Shown here in pieces: positions 7,910 to 16,996 of a stretch of 64,000 bases of DNA. Below the pieces are notes generated by a model. It did no database searches. It was not told the origin of the DNA and worked only from the letters and a program-made list of their open reading frames with translations. This DNA comes from Candidatus Agathobaculum merdipullorum (GTDB taxonomy: Bacteria > Bacillota > Clostridia > Oscillospirales > Butyricicoccaceae), in NCBI GenBank assembly GCA_019115185.1, contig DXDZ01000008.1, positions 1 to 64,000 on the forward strand, written 5' to 3'. The translations under genes and the position numbers were made by a program. The stretch's first letter is position 1; each line of letters begins with the position of its first letter.

Positions 7910-8445
7910 GGTTTTTCTCCCTCCGTACGGATGTATTCTTTCTGCGCGCGGAACGTATCCGCCAGCAGCGCAATGTACCCGAGCACTGTCAGAGTATTGA
8001 CTACGGTCACGATCAAGGACAGCGCCATATCGTTGAGCCACCCGGGCGCCATGAGCAACGTCAGGATAAAACCTGCGCTCCATACGACGAAAATCGCCCA
8101 TTCGATCAGTGTTCCGCGCCCTGCGTCCCGCATCTGCGTGATATATGCCAACAGCAGCATGCAGCCGGTGAGCAGCAACGGCACCAGAGAGGCATATTCC
8201 AGCACCATGCGCAGCAGTCCCGGCGGCAACACAGTCGGTCCACAGACCACTTCAAAGCCGATGCACACATCAGCTGCGATGCTTGCGCGCAAAAACCAGC
8301 GCGATACCTGTTGCAAAGACAGCGCGCCCGCCGAAATCAGCGCATAGGCTACGATGTTCAGCATCCAGTTGCTCTGCAAAACCAAACCGAGCAGCAGCCC
8401 GCCTGCAATAGCCATATAGGCATAATAGCCGCGTATCAGTTTCAT
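7906..8445 (-). CDS. Hypothetical integral membrane protein inside the purine operon
   Basis: A 179-residue protein with five or six membrane segments (for example YMAIAGGLLLGLVL, LVPLLLTGCMLLLAY, FVVWSAGFILTLLM and VNTLTVLGYIALLAD), short loops and a charged C-terminus (FRAQKEYIRTEGEKP). I recognise no family. It overlaps the preceding membrane gene and purD by ATGA on each side, so its expression is tied to purine synthesis. It may form a complex with the neighbouring membrane protein. Purine transport or membrane tethering of pathway enzymes are possibilities but nothing in the sequence demonstrates either. Confidence 0.7.
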   Translation of the reverse strand: MKLIRGYYAYMAIAGGLLLGLVLQSNWMLNIVAYALISAGALSLQQVSRWFLRASIAADVCIGFEVVCGPTVLPPGLLRMVLEYASLVPLLLTGCMLLLAYITQMRDAGRGTLIEWAIFVVWSAGFILTLLMAPGWLNDMALSLIVTVVNTLTVLGYIALLADTFRAQKEYIRTEGEKP

Positions 8446-9029
8446 TTCTCCACCTGCTCTTTCAGCAGCGTTTTGGCACGCCACAGATAGCGTACCATCC
8501 AAACATAGGACACGATCGCCGCGAGCAGAGCAGTGATCTCGAGCACTATCTGCACCCGGAACAGCAGCGTGTATTGGCCTTGTGCGGCGGACCGTTCCGC
8601 CTCCCCTACAAATAGGGGCAGAAAGCCCATCATGGAAGCGCCGCGCTGGATGAGCGTGGACAGCGACCATGTCCGGCCGATGCGCAGCGTCTGCTCAGAT
8701 GCGTCCGCAGCGCGCAATTTACGGTCCAAACTGCGCTGCATGGGCAGATAGATCAGTAGAAACAGCAGGTTGACCAGCATATTGCCGATCCAATCAGGAC
8801 TGATGCCGTTTGGCAGCAGAACGGTCAGCACACAGCCAACCAACGCAGCTCCCACGGCAACCAGGCAGCGAAGCCGCCATGCAGCCCATGCATTCATCAC
8901 ATAGCATACCGCCATGAGCGCTGCCCCTGCCTGCGCGCCCACGATGCCAATGCAGGCCGCGGCTGCGACCTGCACAATCAGCGCTGCCAGCGTCCATTTG
9001 GCCGCAGACGCAGCATTTTCACGCATCAA
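8442..9029 (-). CDS. Hypothetical integral membrane protein inside the purine operon
   Basis: A 195-residue protein with about five membrane segments (WTLAALIVQVAAAACIGIVG, AALVGCVLTVLLP, MLVNLLFLLIYLP, VLEITALLAAIVSYVWMV) separated by one cytoplasmic-looking charged stretch (RSLDRKLRAADASEQTLRIG). It ends in a basic tail. No family is recognised. It overlaps the AICAR transformylase gene upstream and the second membrane gene downstream by 4 bp each. The pair is therefore embedded in the pathway operon rather than appended to it. Confidence 0.7.
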   Translation of the reverse strand: MMRENAASAAKWTLAALIVQVAAAACIGIVGAQAGAALMAVCYVMNAWAAWRLRCLVAVGAALVGCVLTVLLPNGISPDWIGNMLVNLLFLLIYLPMQRSLDRKLRAADASEQTLRIGRTWSLSTLIQRGASMMGFLPLFVGEAERSAAQGQYTLLFRVQIVLEITALLAAIVSYVWMVRYLWRAKTLLKEQVEK

Positions 9030-10201
9030 TGGTGGAACAGGCGCATGCCGGTAAACGCCATCACGATGCCGTATTTGTTGGCGGTTTCGATCACGTTATC
9101 GTCGCGGATCGAGCCGCCCGGCTGCACAATATACTGCACGCCCGACTTGCGCGCGCGCTCAACGTTATCACCAAACGGGAAGAACGCATCCGAACCGACG
9201 GTCACGCCCGTGTTTTTCGCAATCCACGCCTTCTTTTCCTCGGCGGTCAGCACTTCCGGCTTGACCTTAAAGGTATTCTGCCAAACGCCGTCCGCCAGCA
9301 CATCCTCGTACTCGTCCGATATATATACATCGATCGCGTTATCGCGGTCAGGACGGCGGATGCCGTCCACAAACTGCAAGCCCAGCACCTTGGGATGCTG
9401 CCGCAGGAACCAGTTGTCCGCCTTATTGCCCGCCAGTCGCGTGCAGTGGATACGGCTCTGCTGGCCTGCGCCTACACCGATGGTCATGCCATCCTTGACA
9501 TAGCAAACCGAGTTGGACTGCGTGTACTTGAGCGTAATGAGCGATAGGATCATATCGTGCTTAGCACTCTCGGGCAGTTCCTTGTTATCGGTAACGATAT
9601 TGTTCAGCAATGCTTCGCTGATCTCATAATCGTTATAACCCTGCTCAAAGCGAATGCCGAAAATATCGCGCTGCTCGATCGGCTTCGGCACATAGTCCGG
9701 ATCGATCTTGACCACGTTGTAGCTACCCTTGCGCTTGGTTTTGAGGATTTCGAGCGCCTCATCCGTATAGCCCGGCGCAATGATGCCGTCGGACACCTCA
9801 TGCGCGAGATACGCCGCGGTATCCGCATCGCACACATCGGAGAGCGCCGCCCAGTCGCCGTAAGAGCACAGGCGGTCTGCACCACGCGCACGGATATAGG
9901 CGCACGCGATGGGCGACAGCTCGTGGTCGGCCTCGACGAAGTACATCTGCTTCTCAACATCGGTCAGCGGCTTACCAAGCGCCGCGCCCGCAGGAGACAC
10001 ATGCTTGAAGGAAGCCGCAGCAGGCATACCAGTCGCCTTTTTCAGCGCCTTGACCAGCTGCCACGAGTTAAATGCGTCGCAAAAGTTGATATACCCCGGC
10101 TTGCCGTTCAAGACCTCGATGGGCAACTCGCCCTCGGTCATAAAGATGCGCGCCGGCTTCTGATTGGGGTTACAGCCGTATTTGAGTGCCAGCTCCTTCA
10201 T
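9026..10201 (-). CDS. Stand-alone AICAR formyltransferase (PurH transformylase domain)
   Basis: Transfers a formyl group from 10-formyl-tetrahydrofolate to AICAR, the penultimate step to IMP. The 391-residue protein contains only the transformylase part of PurH: MPAAASFKHVSPAGAA carries the catalytic Lys-His pair, and SDAFFPFGDNVERA, YIVQPGGSIRDD and a terminal GMRLFHH are hallmarks of the domain. The inosinicase domain of bifunctional PurH is absent and is supplied by the adjacent upstream gene. It overlaps both neighbours by 4 bp. Confidence 0.92.
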   Translation of the reverse strand: MKELALKYGCNPNQKPARIFMTEGELPIEVLNGKPGYINFCDAFNSWQLVKALKKATGMPAAASFKHVSPAGAALGKPLTDVEKQMYFVEADHELSPIACAYIRARGADRLCSYGDWAALSDVCDADTAAYLAHEVSDGIIAPGYTDEALEILKTKRKGSYNVVKIDPDYVPKPIEQRDIFGIRFEQGYNDYEISEALLNNIVTDNKELPESAKHDMILSLITLKYTQSNSVCYVKDGMTIGVGAGQQSRIHCTRLAGNKADNWFLRQHPKVLGLQFVDGIRRPDRDNAIDVYISDEYEDVLADGVWQNTFKVKPEVLTAEEKKAWIAKNTGVTVGSDAFFPFGDNVERARKSGVQYIVQPGGSIRDDNVIETANKYGIVMAFTGMRLFHH

Positions 10202-10923
10202 GCGTTCTTGCCCTCCTCGTGCTTATTGCGAATCTCCTGCCAATATGCACCGGTTTCAAGATCGATGTAGCGCACAAACAGTGCCACCTTGTTCTGCTCA
10301 TTCATGCTCGACCAAAGCATTTCGGTGAACTGCTTGATGGGCTTTTCGATGCGGATGCACTTTGGCTCACCGCGGAACGGCGGCAGCGGGTCGCCGTCAC
10401 ACTGGTAGGTATGGATGAAGTGGCCCAGACCCGGTACCGGCTTGTCATATTCATAGAAAAAGCGCTTGTTAGAGGTGCGGTCGGACGTAAAGTTCTTGAG
10501 GATGGACAGGCTGTAAGAGCCATCCTCATTGATGACGCCCGAAATGCGCGAGGTGTAGTTAGGCGCATCCGGCTCAAACTGACGGGTGCGAAGCGCATCG
10601 ATATAGCTCTTGCCCTGCTTCAGGTACTCGCAGATCGTGTCGGTCTGGTCGCCGTTGGTGACAACCAGCTTGCCTTCACACTGGCGTACCGGATGGTAAA
10701 TAATCAGCGAGGGGTCGGTCATCTTGGACGGATCATAAGCCTGCGTGCAGATGCCGTCCTCGGTCTCCACAAACACACGGTTGCGGCTGTTCTCCGAACG
10801 GCCCATGATGAAATACGCCACCACATTCTGCTTGTTATCCAGCGTGCGGCCAAAGATGATGCCGCGACCCGGATACGCATTGCTCATCAGCTCGTTGCTG
10901 ATATTGAACACATTCTTGCTCAT
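10198..10923 (-). CDS. IMP cyclohydrolase, archaeal PurO-like
   Basis: Closes the ring of FAICAR to give IMP. At 241 residues with NAYPGRGIIFGRTLDN near the start, VAYFIMGRSENSRNR and a beta-rich body, it resembles the PurO family (NTN-hydrolase-like fold) rather than the N-terminal domain of bacterial PurH. Its position directly before a transformylase-only PurH makes the assignment strong, because together they replace bifunctional PurH. The start at 10923 follows GGAGGAAGGA; the extension to 11022 is not credible. Ends with a 4-bp overlap with the next gene. Confidence 0.88.
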   Translation of the reverse strand: MSKNVFNISNELMSNAYPGRGIIFGRTLDNKQNVVAYFIMGRSENSRNRVFVETEDGICTQAYDPSKMTDPSLIIYHPVRQCEGKLVVTNGDQTDTICEYLKQGKSYIDALRTRQFEPDAPNYTSRISGVINEDGSYSLSILKNFTSDRTSNKRFFYEYDKPVPGLGHFIHTYQCDGDPLPPFRGEPKCIRIEKPIKQFTEMLWSSMNEQNKVALFVRYIDLETGAYWQEIRNKHEEGKNA

Positions 10924-10940
10924 AACGCTTTCCTTCCTCC

Positions 10941-11564
10941 TTACTTTCTGGCGACCCATGCGCCGTGAACGCTCAGGCGTCCTGCGCAAAAGTCGCTGAC
11001 GGCCTGCGGCAGAAGAATCCACTCGGCCTCACGCATCACACGTTTCTGCAGCGTCTCCGCTGTGTCTCCTTCCTCCACTTCGACCGCTTTTTGTGCAATG
11101 ATTGCGCCACCGTCCACCACTTCAGAGACAAAATGGACAGTCGCGCCAGTCACCTTCACCCCTTTGGCGAGAGCGGCCTCATGCACGCGCAGGCCGTAAT
11201 ACCCTGCCCCGCAAAACGACGGGATCAGCGACGGATGCACATTGATGATGCGGTTTTCGTAGCGGCTACAAAAGCTGTCCGGCAGCACGGTCATAAAGCC
11301 CGCCAGCACGATCAGCCCGATCTCGTATTCCTCCAAAAGCGCGGTCAGCGCCGCATCGTAATCCTCCGCACTGTCAAAATCGCGGCGGCGCAGCACAGCA
11401 GACGGAATAGAAGCCTTCGCCGCACGTTCGAGTGCAAACGCCTCCGGATTGGAGGAAATCACCAGCCGGATGCTGCCGTTTTCGATCTTGCCTGCGGCCT
11501 GCGCGTCGATCAGCGCCTGCAAATTCGTGCCGCCGCCCGAAACCAAAACTGCGATGTTCGTCAT
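10941..11564 (-). CDS. purN: Phosphoribosylglycinamide formyltransferase (GAR transformylase)
   Basis: Formylates GAR using 10-formyl-tetrahydrofolate. The 207-residue protein begins with the nucleotide loop IAVLVSGGGTNLQAL, has the catalytic Asn and His in INVHPSLIPSF and the acidic active-site loop in VHFVSEVVDGGAIIAQ. Length and motifs are normal for the folate-dependent enzyme. It lies 18 bases after purM's stop and 17 bases before the PurO-type gene. Confidence 0.95.
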   Translation of the reverse strand: MTNIAVLVSGGGTNLQALIDAQAAGKIENGSIRLVISSNPEAFALERAAKASIPSAVLRRRDFDSAEDYDAALTALLEEYEIGLIVLAGFMTVLPDSFCSRYENRIINVHPSLIPSFCGAGYYGLRVHEAALAKGVKVTGATVHFVSEVVDGGAIIAQKAVEVEEGDTAETLQKRVMREAEWILLPQAVSDFCAGRLSVHGAWVARK

Positions 11565-11582
11565 AACTGATTCTCCACTCTT

Positions 11583-12620
11583 TTACTCGAGCACAACGCC
11601 CTTTTCACCAGAGACGCACTCGCCAATGACGTATGCCTTCTCGCCCGCAGCCGAAATTGCGGCTATCGCGCGGGAAGCGTCCTCCGCCGCGACGGCAAGC
11701 ACCAGGCCCGCGCCCATGTTGAAGGTGTTGTACATATCGCGCTCCGGGATCTTGCCGGTCTTGGCAATCAGATCGAACACCGGCGGCACCGGCATTGCGC
11801 TCTTTTCAATCTTCGCATAGATGCCCTCCGGCAGCATGCGCGGCACATTCTCATAGAAGCCGCCGCCCGTGATGTGGCTGATGCCCTTAACCTCGACCTT
11901 GCCCATCAGGCCCTGAATGGCCTTGACGTAAATCTTGGTCGGGGTGAGCAGCTCCTCACCCAGCGTCTTGCCGAACTCGTCAATGTAGCGGCGCACAGAC
12001 TTTTCATTGATGCCCAGCGTCTTGCGCACCAGAGAATAGCCGTTGGAGTGCACACCCGAAGAAGCAACGCCAATCAGCGCGTCGCCCGGGCGGATGTTCG
12101 TGCCGTCGATCATCTTCTCTTTATCGACCATACCGACCGAGAAGCCCGCCATATCGTACTCGTCTTCGGGATAAAAGCCGGGCATTTCAGCGGTCTCGCC
12201 GCCGATCAGCGCGCAGCCTGCCTGACGGCAGCCCTCCGCGATACCGGAAACCATCTGCGCGATCTTGGCCGGGTGATTCTTGCCGACCGCAATGTAATCG
12301 AGGAAAAACAGCGGCTGCGCACCGCAGCAGGCAATATCGTTGACGCACATCGCTACGCAGTCGATGCCGACCGTGTCGTGCTTATCCATCAAAAAGGCCA
12401 GCTTGAGCTTAGTGCCCACGCCGTCCGTACCGGAAACCAGAATGGGATCAGCCATGCCCTTAAAGTCCGGACGGAACAGGCCGCCGAAGCCGCCGAGCGT
12501 ACCCATAACGCCCTTGGTAAAGGTCGATTCGACCATCGGCTTCATCAGCTTGACCGCCTCATAGCCGGCGGTTACGTCTACACCGGCTGCCTTGTAGCTT
12601 TCAGAACGGCTCTCACTCAT
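11583..12620 (-). CDS. purM: Phosphoribosylformylglycinamidine cyclo-ligase (AIR synthetase)
   Basis: ATP-dependent ring closure of FGAM to AIR. The 345-residue protein has the family signatures [34 protein letters not shown] and [13 protein letters not shown], and a C-terminal [18 protein letters not shown] precedes the ATG. The gene sits 36 bases after the PurF-like gene. Its partner PurL/FGAM synthetase is not in this operon. Confidence 0.96.
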   Translation of the reverse strand: MSESRSESYKAAGVDVTAGYEAVKLMKPMVESTFTKGVMGTLGGFGGLFRPDFKGMADPILVSGTDGVGTKLKLAFLMDKHDTVGIDCVAMCVNDIACCGAQPLFFLDYIAVGKNHPAKIAQMVSGIAEGCRQAGCALIGGETAEMPGFYPEDEYDMAGFSVGMVDKEKMIDGTNIRPGDALIGVASSGVHSNGYSLVRKTLGINEKSVRRYIDEFGKTLGEELLTPTKIYVKAIQGLMGKVEVKGISHITGGGFYENVPRMLPEGIYAKIEKSAMPVPPVFDLIAKTGKIPERDMYNTFNMGAGLVLAVAAEDASRAIAAISAAGEKAYVIGECVSGEKGVVLE

Positions 12621-12656
12621 AGTAATACTCCTTCGTCGTTTTTTGAACGGAACGGC

Positions 12657-14078
12657 TTATTCCTTGCCGTTCCAGCAATAGGTACAAACCTTGTCGCGGT
12701 CCAGTCCGATGGCCTCCAGCAGGCCGTCAAGCGACTGATAGCCCAACGAACTGAAACCAAACTTTTCGCAAATGGTTTTCAGCATGCACTGGCCGCGCTC
12801 GGTGTTGGCATCCGCATATTCTTCCAGATGCTTCTGGCCCTCGTCGCCCTCCAGCTCCTGCACAATGCGGCGGGCAAGCAGCTCCATCTCGGAATTCGAG
12901 GAGGAAAAGTTCAGATACTTGCAGCCGTACATAATCGGCGGGCAGGCCGAGCGCATATGCACTTCCTTCGCGCCCGACTCATACAGAAATTCCACCGTCT
13001 CGCGCAGCTGTGTACCGCGCACGATGGAATCGTCCACAAACAGCAGCTTTTTGCCCTCGATCAGTTCAGGCACCGGGATCTGCTTCATCTTGGCAACCTG
13101 ATTGCGGACCTTCTGATTGGCCGGCATGAACGAACGCGGCCAAGTCGGCGTATATTTCACGAACGGACGGGCAAACGGCTTGCCGCATTCGTTGGCGTAG
13201 CCGATCGCGTGCGGCACGCCAGAATCCGGCACGCCTGCGATGTAGTCCACATCTCCGGCAAGGCCGCGCTTCTGATCGTCCTGCGCCATGATTGCGCCGT
13301 TGCGATAGCGCATAACCTCGACGTTGACGCCTTCATAGTTGGAATTGGGGTAGCCGTAATAAGTCCACAGGAAAGAGCAGATCTTCATCTCCTTGCCCGC
13401 GGGCGAGAGCGTTTCAAAACCCTCCTCGGTGACTTTAACGATCTCACGCGGCCCCAGCTCATAGGCATCCTCGTAGCCGAGCTTGTGGTACGCAAAGGAC
13501 TCAAACGAAACGCAGCAGCCGTCCTCATTCCGGCCGATCAGCACCGGCAAGCGGCCCAATCGGTCGCGCGCGGCGATGATACCGTCTTTGGTCAGCACCA
13601 GCACGGTCAGCGAGCCGTCGATCAGCTCCTGCGCATGCAGAATACCGGAAACCAAATCGTCCTTCTGGTTGATGAGCGCCGCGGCCAACTCAGTGGAGTT
13701 GACCTTGCCCGAGCTCATCGCCATGAACTGATGACCATGGTCGGAAAAATAACGGGAAACCAGTTCTTCCGCATTGTTGATGATGCCGACCGTAGTCAGC
13801 GCGTACAGGCCAAGGTGCGAGCGCACAAGCAGCGGCTGCGGATCGGTGTCGCTGATGCAGCCGATGCCGCTGCAACCGGAAAAGTCCGGCAGATCTTTCT
13901 CAAACTTGGTACGGAACGGGGTGTTTTCGATGCTGTGGATCTGACGCTGGAAGCCGCGTTCCTTGTCATACAGAATCATGCCGCCGCGGCGTGTACCCAG
14001 ATGCGAGTGATAGTCCACACCGAAGAAAATATCCAGCACGCAATCCTGCTTGGAGACTACGCCGAAAAATCCTCCCAT
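12657..14078 (-). CDS. PurF-like paralogue lacking the catalytic N-terminal cysteine
   Basis: A 473-residue homologue of amidophosphoribosyltransferase, 3 bases downstream of the canonical purF and using a ribosome-binding site inside purF's end. The phosphoribosyltransferase part keeps LLFVDDSIVRGTQ, the PRPP-binding loop, and DYIAGVPDSGVPHA. The N-terminus reads MGGFFGVVSKQDC: the nucleophile Cys that must follow processing in PurF is replaced by Gly, so glutamine hydrolysis by the usual route is not possible. The cysteines that align with the Fe-S ligands (CSFLWTYYGYP, CKYLNF, CTYCWNG) are retained. It may use free ammonia, regulate PurF in a hetero-oligomer, or have another role. Confidence 0.85.
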   Translation of the reverse strand: MGGFFGVVSKQDCVLDIFFGVDYHSHLGTRRGGMILYDKERGFQRQIHSIENTPFRTKFEKDLPDFSGCSGIGCISDTDPQPLLVRSHLGLYALTTVGIINNAEELVSRYFSDHGHQFMAMSSGKVNSTELAAALINQKDDLVSGILHAQELIDGSLTVLVLTKDGIIAARDRLGRLPVLIGRNEDGCCVSFESFAYHKLGYEDAYELGPREIVKVTEEGFETLSPAGKEMKICSFLWTYYGYPNSNYEGVNVEVMRYRNGAIMAQDDQKRGLAGDVDYIAGVPDSGVPHAIGYANECGKPFARPFVKYTPTWPRSFMPANQKVRNQVAKMKQIPVPELIEGKKLLFVDDSIVRGTQLRETVEFLYESGAKEVHMRSACPPIMYGCKYLNFSSSNSEMELLARRIVQELEGDEGQKHLEEYADANTERGQCMLKTICEKFGFSSLGYQSLDGLLEAIGLDRDKVCTYCWNGKE

Positions 14079-14081
14079 TTG

Positions 14082-15557
14082 TTACTCCTTGTCTTTATTC
14101 CCGCTGAGCGGGATTTCGTTTTCAAACATATTCTTTTCCGCCTGTTCGGGCACCGGAATCGGATATTCGCCCGAGAAGCAGGCGTCACAAAAGCCCAGTT
14201 TACAACCGACCGCAATCTTGCGCGCCGCTTCGAGCGACAGGAAGCCCAAGCTGTCCACGCCGATGATCTCGCGCATTTCCTCGACCGTGCGGCCATGCGC
14301 CAAAAGCTGGCTGCGCTCCGGGATATCGGTGCCAAAGAAGCACGGGTGACGGAACGGCGGCGCGGAGATACGCATGTGCACCTCGGCCGCGCCCGCGTCG
14401 CGCAGCAGCTTCACCAGCCGCGCACAGGTCGTGCCGCGCACGATCGAATCGTCAACCATAATCACGCGCTTGCCCTCGACCGCCGTGCGCAGGGCATTGA
14501 GCTTTAAGCGCACCGAGCGCTCGCGCTTATCCTGCCCCGGCTGGATAAATGTACGGGCGATATAGCGGTTTTTAATCAGGCCCACGCCATATGGAATGCC
14601 GGAAAACTTCGCATAACCGATCGCGGCGGGGATACCGGAATCCGGCACGCCGATGACCACATCCGCGCCGACCGGATGCTCGATGGACAGGTACTTGCCG
14701 GCTTCCTGACGCGCCAGCTCAACGCTGGCGCCGTCGATGATCGAGTCCGGACGAGCAAAGTAGATATACTCGAACACACAGGCTGTGCTCTTGCACTGCA
14801 CATCGCAGTGCATCGAGCGCAGCTCGCCGTTTTCGACCACACAGACCTCGCCAGGCTCTACGTCTCGGACAAAAGTCGCGCCCAGCGCGTCGAGCGCGCA
14901 GGTCTCGGAAGCGAAGATATACGCGCCGTCCAACAGACCGATGCACAGCGGGCGGAACCCATGCGGGTCGCGCGCCGCAATCAGTTTACGCGGGCTCATC
15001 ACAACGAGCGAATATGCGCCCTCGATGATGCCCATGGTGTTTTTGACCGCCTCTTCGATGCTGCCGCACTTGAGGCGCTCGTTGACGATGGTGTACACCA
15101 ACACCTCGGTATCGTTCGAGGAGCGGAAAATGCCGCCGTTCAACTCAATGCGGCGACGCAGTTCGCCCGCGTTGACCAGATTACCATTGTGTGCTACGGC
15201 AAGGTTGCCCTTGACGTGCGTAATAGCGATCGGCTGCGCGTTTTCGCGCGACTGCTTACCGGTCGTCGAATAGCGAACGTGACCGACCGCCATCGATCCG
15301 GGCATGCTGTCCAGAATTTGCTGGTTGAACACCTGACTGACCAAGCCAACGTCCTTGTGGCAACGGATAACGCCGCGATTGTTGACCGCGATGCCCGCCG
15401 CCTCCTGTCCGCGGTGCTGAAGTGCAAACAGCGCAACATATGCTTCGTGCGCGGCCGCAATCTCCTTGCCCTCGGGTGCGGCGATGCCGAATACGCCGCA
15501 CTCCTCGTGTACCTTGTCAAATGGGGTTTTGCTTTGCTTTAGAATACGATATTTCAT
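14082..15557 (-). CDS. purF: Amidophosphoribosyltransferase
   Basis: Commits PRPP to purine synthesis by making phosphoribosylamine from glutamine. The nucleophile is Cys20 in VHEECGVFGI, implying removal of a 19-residue propeptide as in Bacillus-type PurF. The glutaminase domain continues with ALQHRGQEAAGI and AVAHNGNLVN. The PRTase domain has VIMVDDSIVRGTT. Four cysteines suitable for a 4Fe-4S cluster are present (ACVFEY, HPCFFG, GFCDACFSGEYP). The gene lies 25 bases after purC. Confidence 0.96.
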   Translation of the reverse strand: MKYRILKQSKTPFDKVHEECGVFGIAAPEGKEIAAAHEAYVALFALQHRGQEAAGIAVNNRGVIRCHKDVGLVSQVFNQQILDSMPGSMAVGHVRYSTTGKQSRENAQPIAITHVKGNLAVAHNGNLVNAGELRRRIELNGGIFRSSNDTEVLVYTIVNERLKCGSIEEAVKNTMGIIEGAYSLVVMSPRKLIAARDPHGFRPLCIGLLDGAYIFASETCALDALGATFVRDVEPGEVCVVENGELRSMHCDVQCKSTACVFEYIYFARPDSIIDGASVELARQEAGKYLSIEHPVGADVVIGVPDSGIPAAIGYAKFSGIPYGVGLIKNRYIARTFIQPGQDKRERSVRLKLNALRTAVEGKRVIMVDDSIVRGTTCARLVKLLRDAGAAEVHMRISAPPFRHPCFFGTDIPERSQLLAHGRTVEEMREIIGVDSLGFLSLEAARKIAVGCKLGFCDACFSGEYPIPVPEQAEKNMFENEIPLSGNKDKE

Positions 15558-15582
15558 GGATTTGCCTTTTCTGCCGGGGGTG

Positions 15583-16293
15583 TTACTTGCTCATCACGCG
15601 CTTCATGATTTCCTGGTACGCTTCTTCTACGCCGCCCAGATCACGACGGAAGCGGTCCTTATCCAGCTTTTCGCCGGTGGTCTTGTCCCACAGGCGGCAG
15701 GTGTCCGGGCTGATTTCGTCAGCCAGCACGATGGTACCGTCCGCGGTCTTGCCGAACTCGAGCTTAAAGTCAACAAGCGTGACGTTGAGCGTATCAAAAT
15801 ACTGCTTCATCACTTCGTTGACCTTGAAGGCCATGGACTTAATCTGCTCGATTTCCTCGCGGGTGGCGAGCTTGAGAGCAATTGCGTGGTAAGCGTTCAT
15901 GAGCGGGTCGCCCAGATCGTCGTTTTTGTAGGAGAATTCGATGGTCGGCTCGTCAAACACGATGCCTTCGTTTACGCCGTAACGCTTGGCAAACGAACAG
16001 GCCGAGATATTGCGGATGATGACTTCGAGCGGTACGATGGACACCTTCTTCACCACGGTTTCGCGGTCGGAAAGCTGCTCGACGAAATGCGTCGGCACGC
16101 CCTGCTGCTCAAGCAGCTGGAACATATGATTGCTCATCACGTTGTTGATGACGCCCTTGCCGGCAATCGTACCCTTCTTTTCGCCGTTGAACGCAGTCGC
16201 GTCATCCTTGTAGTCCACGATCACCAGATTCGCGTCGTCGGTTGCAAAAACCTTCTTAGCCTTGCCTTCGTAGAGCTGTTCTTTCTTTTCCAT
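15583..16293 (-). CDS. purC: SAICAR synthase
   Basis: Couples aspartate to CAIR with ATP. The protein has [17 protein letters not shown] at the start, [37 protein letters not shown] and [12 protein letters not shown], all hallmarks of PurC. Two in-frame ATGs exist. GGAGG is 9 bases before the second (16293, MEKKEQ) but only 3 before the first (16299, MDMEKK), so the second is preferred, giving 236 residues. A 108-base gap separates it from purE. Confidence 0.95.
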   Translation of the reverse strand: MEKKEQLYEGKAKKVFATDDANLVIVDYKDDATAFNGEKKGTIAGKGVINNVMSNHMFQLLEQQGVPTHFVEQLSDRETVVKKVSIVPLEVIIRNISACSFAKRYGVNEGIVFDEPTIEFSYKNDDLGDPLMNAYHAIALKLATREEIEQIKSMAFKVNEVMKQYFDTLNVTLVDFKLEFGKTADGTIVLADEISPDTCRLWDKTTGEKLDKDRFRRDLGGVEEAYQEIMKRVMSK

Positions 16294-16401
16294 GTCCATA
16301 TTCCTCCATTTATATGTGTAATTTAAAACAAACGGTTTTGTTTTGGGTTTTACCCGACCGGCGCAATGGTCACGCCCGCCGCGCCTTTACCCTATTTCAA
16401 T

Positions 16402-16893
16402 TTAGGCAAACTGTGCCTTGATTTTTTCGTCCTTGGCCATGACTTCGCTTGCCATGTCCGCCTTGAACTGCGCGAGCTTGTCCGCAAGCGCGTCGTCCGA
16501 CAGTGCGATCATCTGCGCGGCAAGGATGGCAGCGTTGTCCGCGCCGTCGATTGCCACCGTCGCCACCGGGATGCCCTTGGGCATCTGCACGATAGAGAGC
16601 AGGCTGTCCATGCCGCCCATTACGCTCGTGCCCATCGGCACGCCGATCACCGGCAGAGTCGTGTTGGCCGCCAGCACGCCGCCCAGATGGGCCGCCTTGC
16701 CTGCCGCCGCGATGATGACACCAAAGCCGTCGTCCTTTGCGTTTTTAGCCAGCTGCTCCGCCACCGCCGGCGTGCGGTGTGCAGAGCAAATGCGCACTTC
16801 GGTCGGGATATCAAACGATTTCAGGCGATCAATGCACTTTTCCATCACCTTCAGGTCGCTGTCTGAGCCCATGATGACCAGAACTTTTTTCAT
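16402..16893 (-). CDS. purE: N5-carboxyaminoimidazole ribonucleotide mutase / AIR carboxylase
   Basis: First gene of the purine operon; interconverts NCAIR (class I) or carboxylates AIR (class II) to CAIR. The 163-residue protein has VLVIMGSDSDLKVMEKC, VRICSAHRTP with the catalytic His, and GVPMGTSVMGGMDSLLSIVQMPKG. It resembles the class I mutase, which would need PurK; none is in the window. The ATG at 16893 is 8 bases after GGAGG. The upstream TTG at 16899 is too close to that site to be the start. Confidence 0.93.
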   Translation of the reverse strand: MKKVLVIMGSDSDLKVMEKCIDRLKSFDIPTEVRICSAHRTPAVAEQLAKNAKDDGFGVIIAAAGKAAHLGGVLAANTTLPVIGVPMGTSVMGGMDSLLSIVQMPKGIPVATVAIDGADNAAILAAQMIALSDDALADKLAQFKADMASEVMAKDEKIKAQFA

Positions 16894-16910
16894 CTGCAAT
16901 TCCTCCTCAA

Positions 16911-16945
16911 AAAAACAAATGAGGACACGGATATACCCGTGTCCT
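16911..16945 (-). terminator. Terminator hairpin in the purE leader
   Basis: On the minus strand a 9-bp stem (AGGACACGG with CCGTGTCCT) around a 6-base loop is followed by a T-rich run with eleven T in thirteen bases, all before the purE ribosome-binding site. The TCCTC at the end of the hairpin could also pair with the GAGGA of that site. This is the layout of a transcription-attenuation leader. Confidence 0.75.
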
Positions 16946-16962
16946 GTATGTGCTCAATATGC

Positions 16963-16996
16963 TGCACCAATGCCCGAAATTATGCACGAATGCCCG
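16963..16996. repeat. Direct repeat in the purE leader
   Basis: TGCACCAATGCCCG (16963-16976) and TGCACGAATGCCCG (16983-16996) match at 13 of 14 positions with a 20-base period, i.e. about two DNA turns. Confidence 0.7.

Noticed and set aside
6536-8347. 603-codon plus-strand frame opposite purD
   Set aside because: Antisense shadow with no coding signals.
11874-14507. 877-codon plus-strand reading frame opposite purM and the purF genes
   Set aside because: It is antisense to well-conserved enzymes, has no ribosome-binding site and is rich in Arg, His and Ala, as expected from GC-biased third positions.
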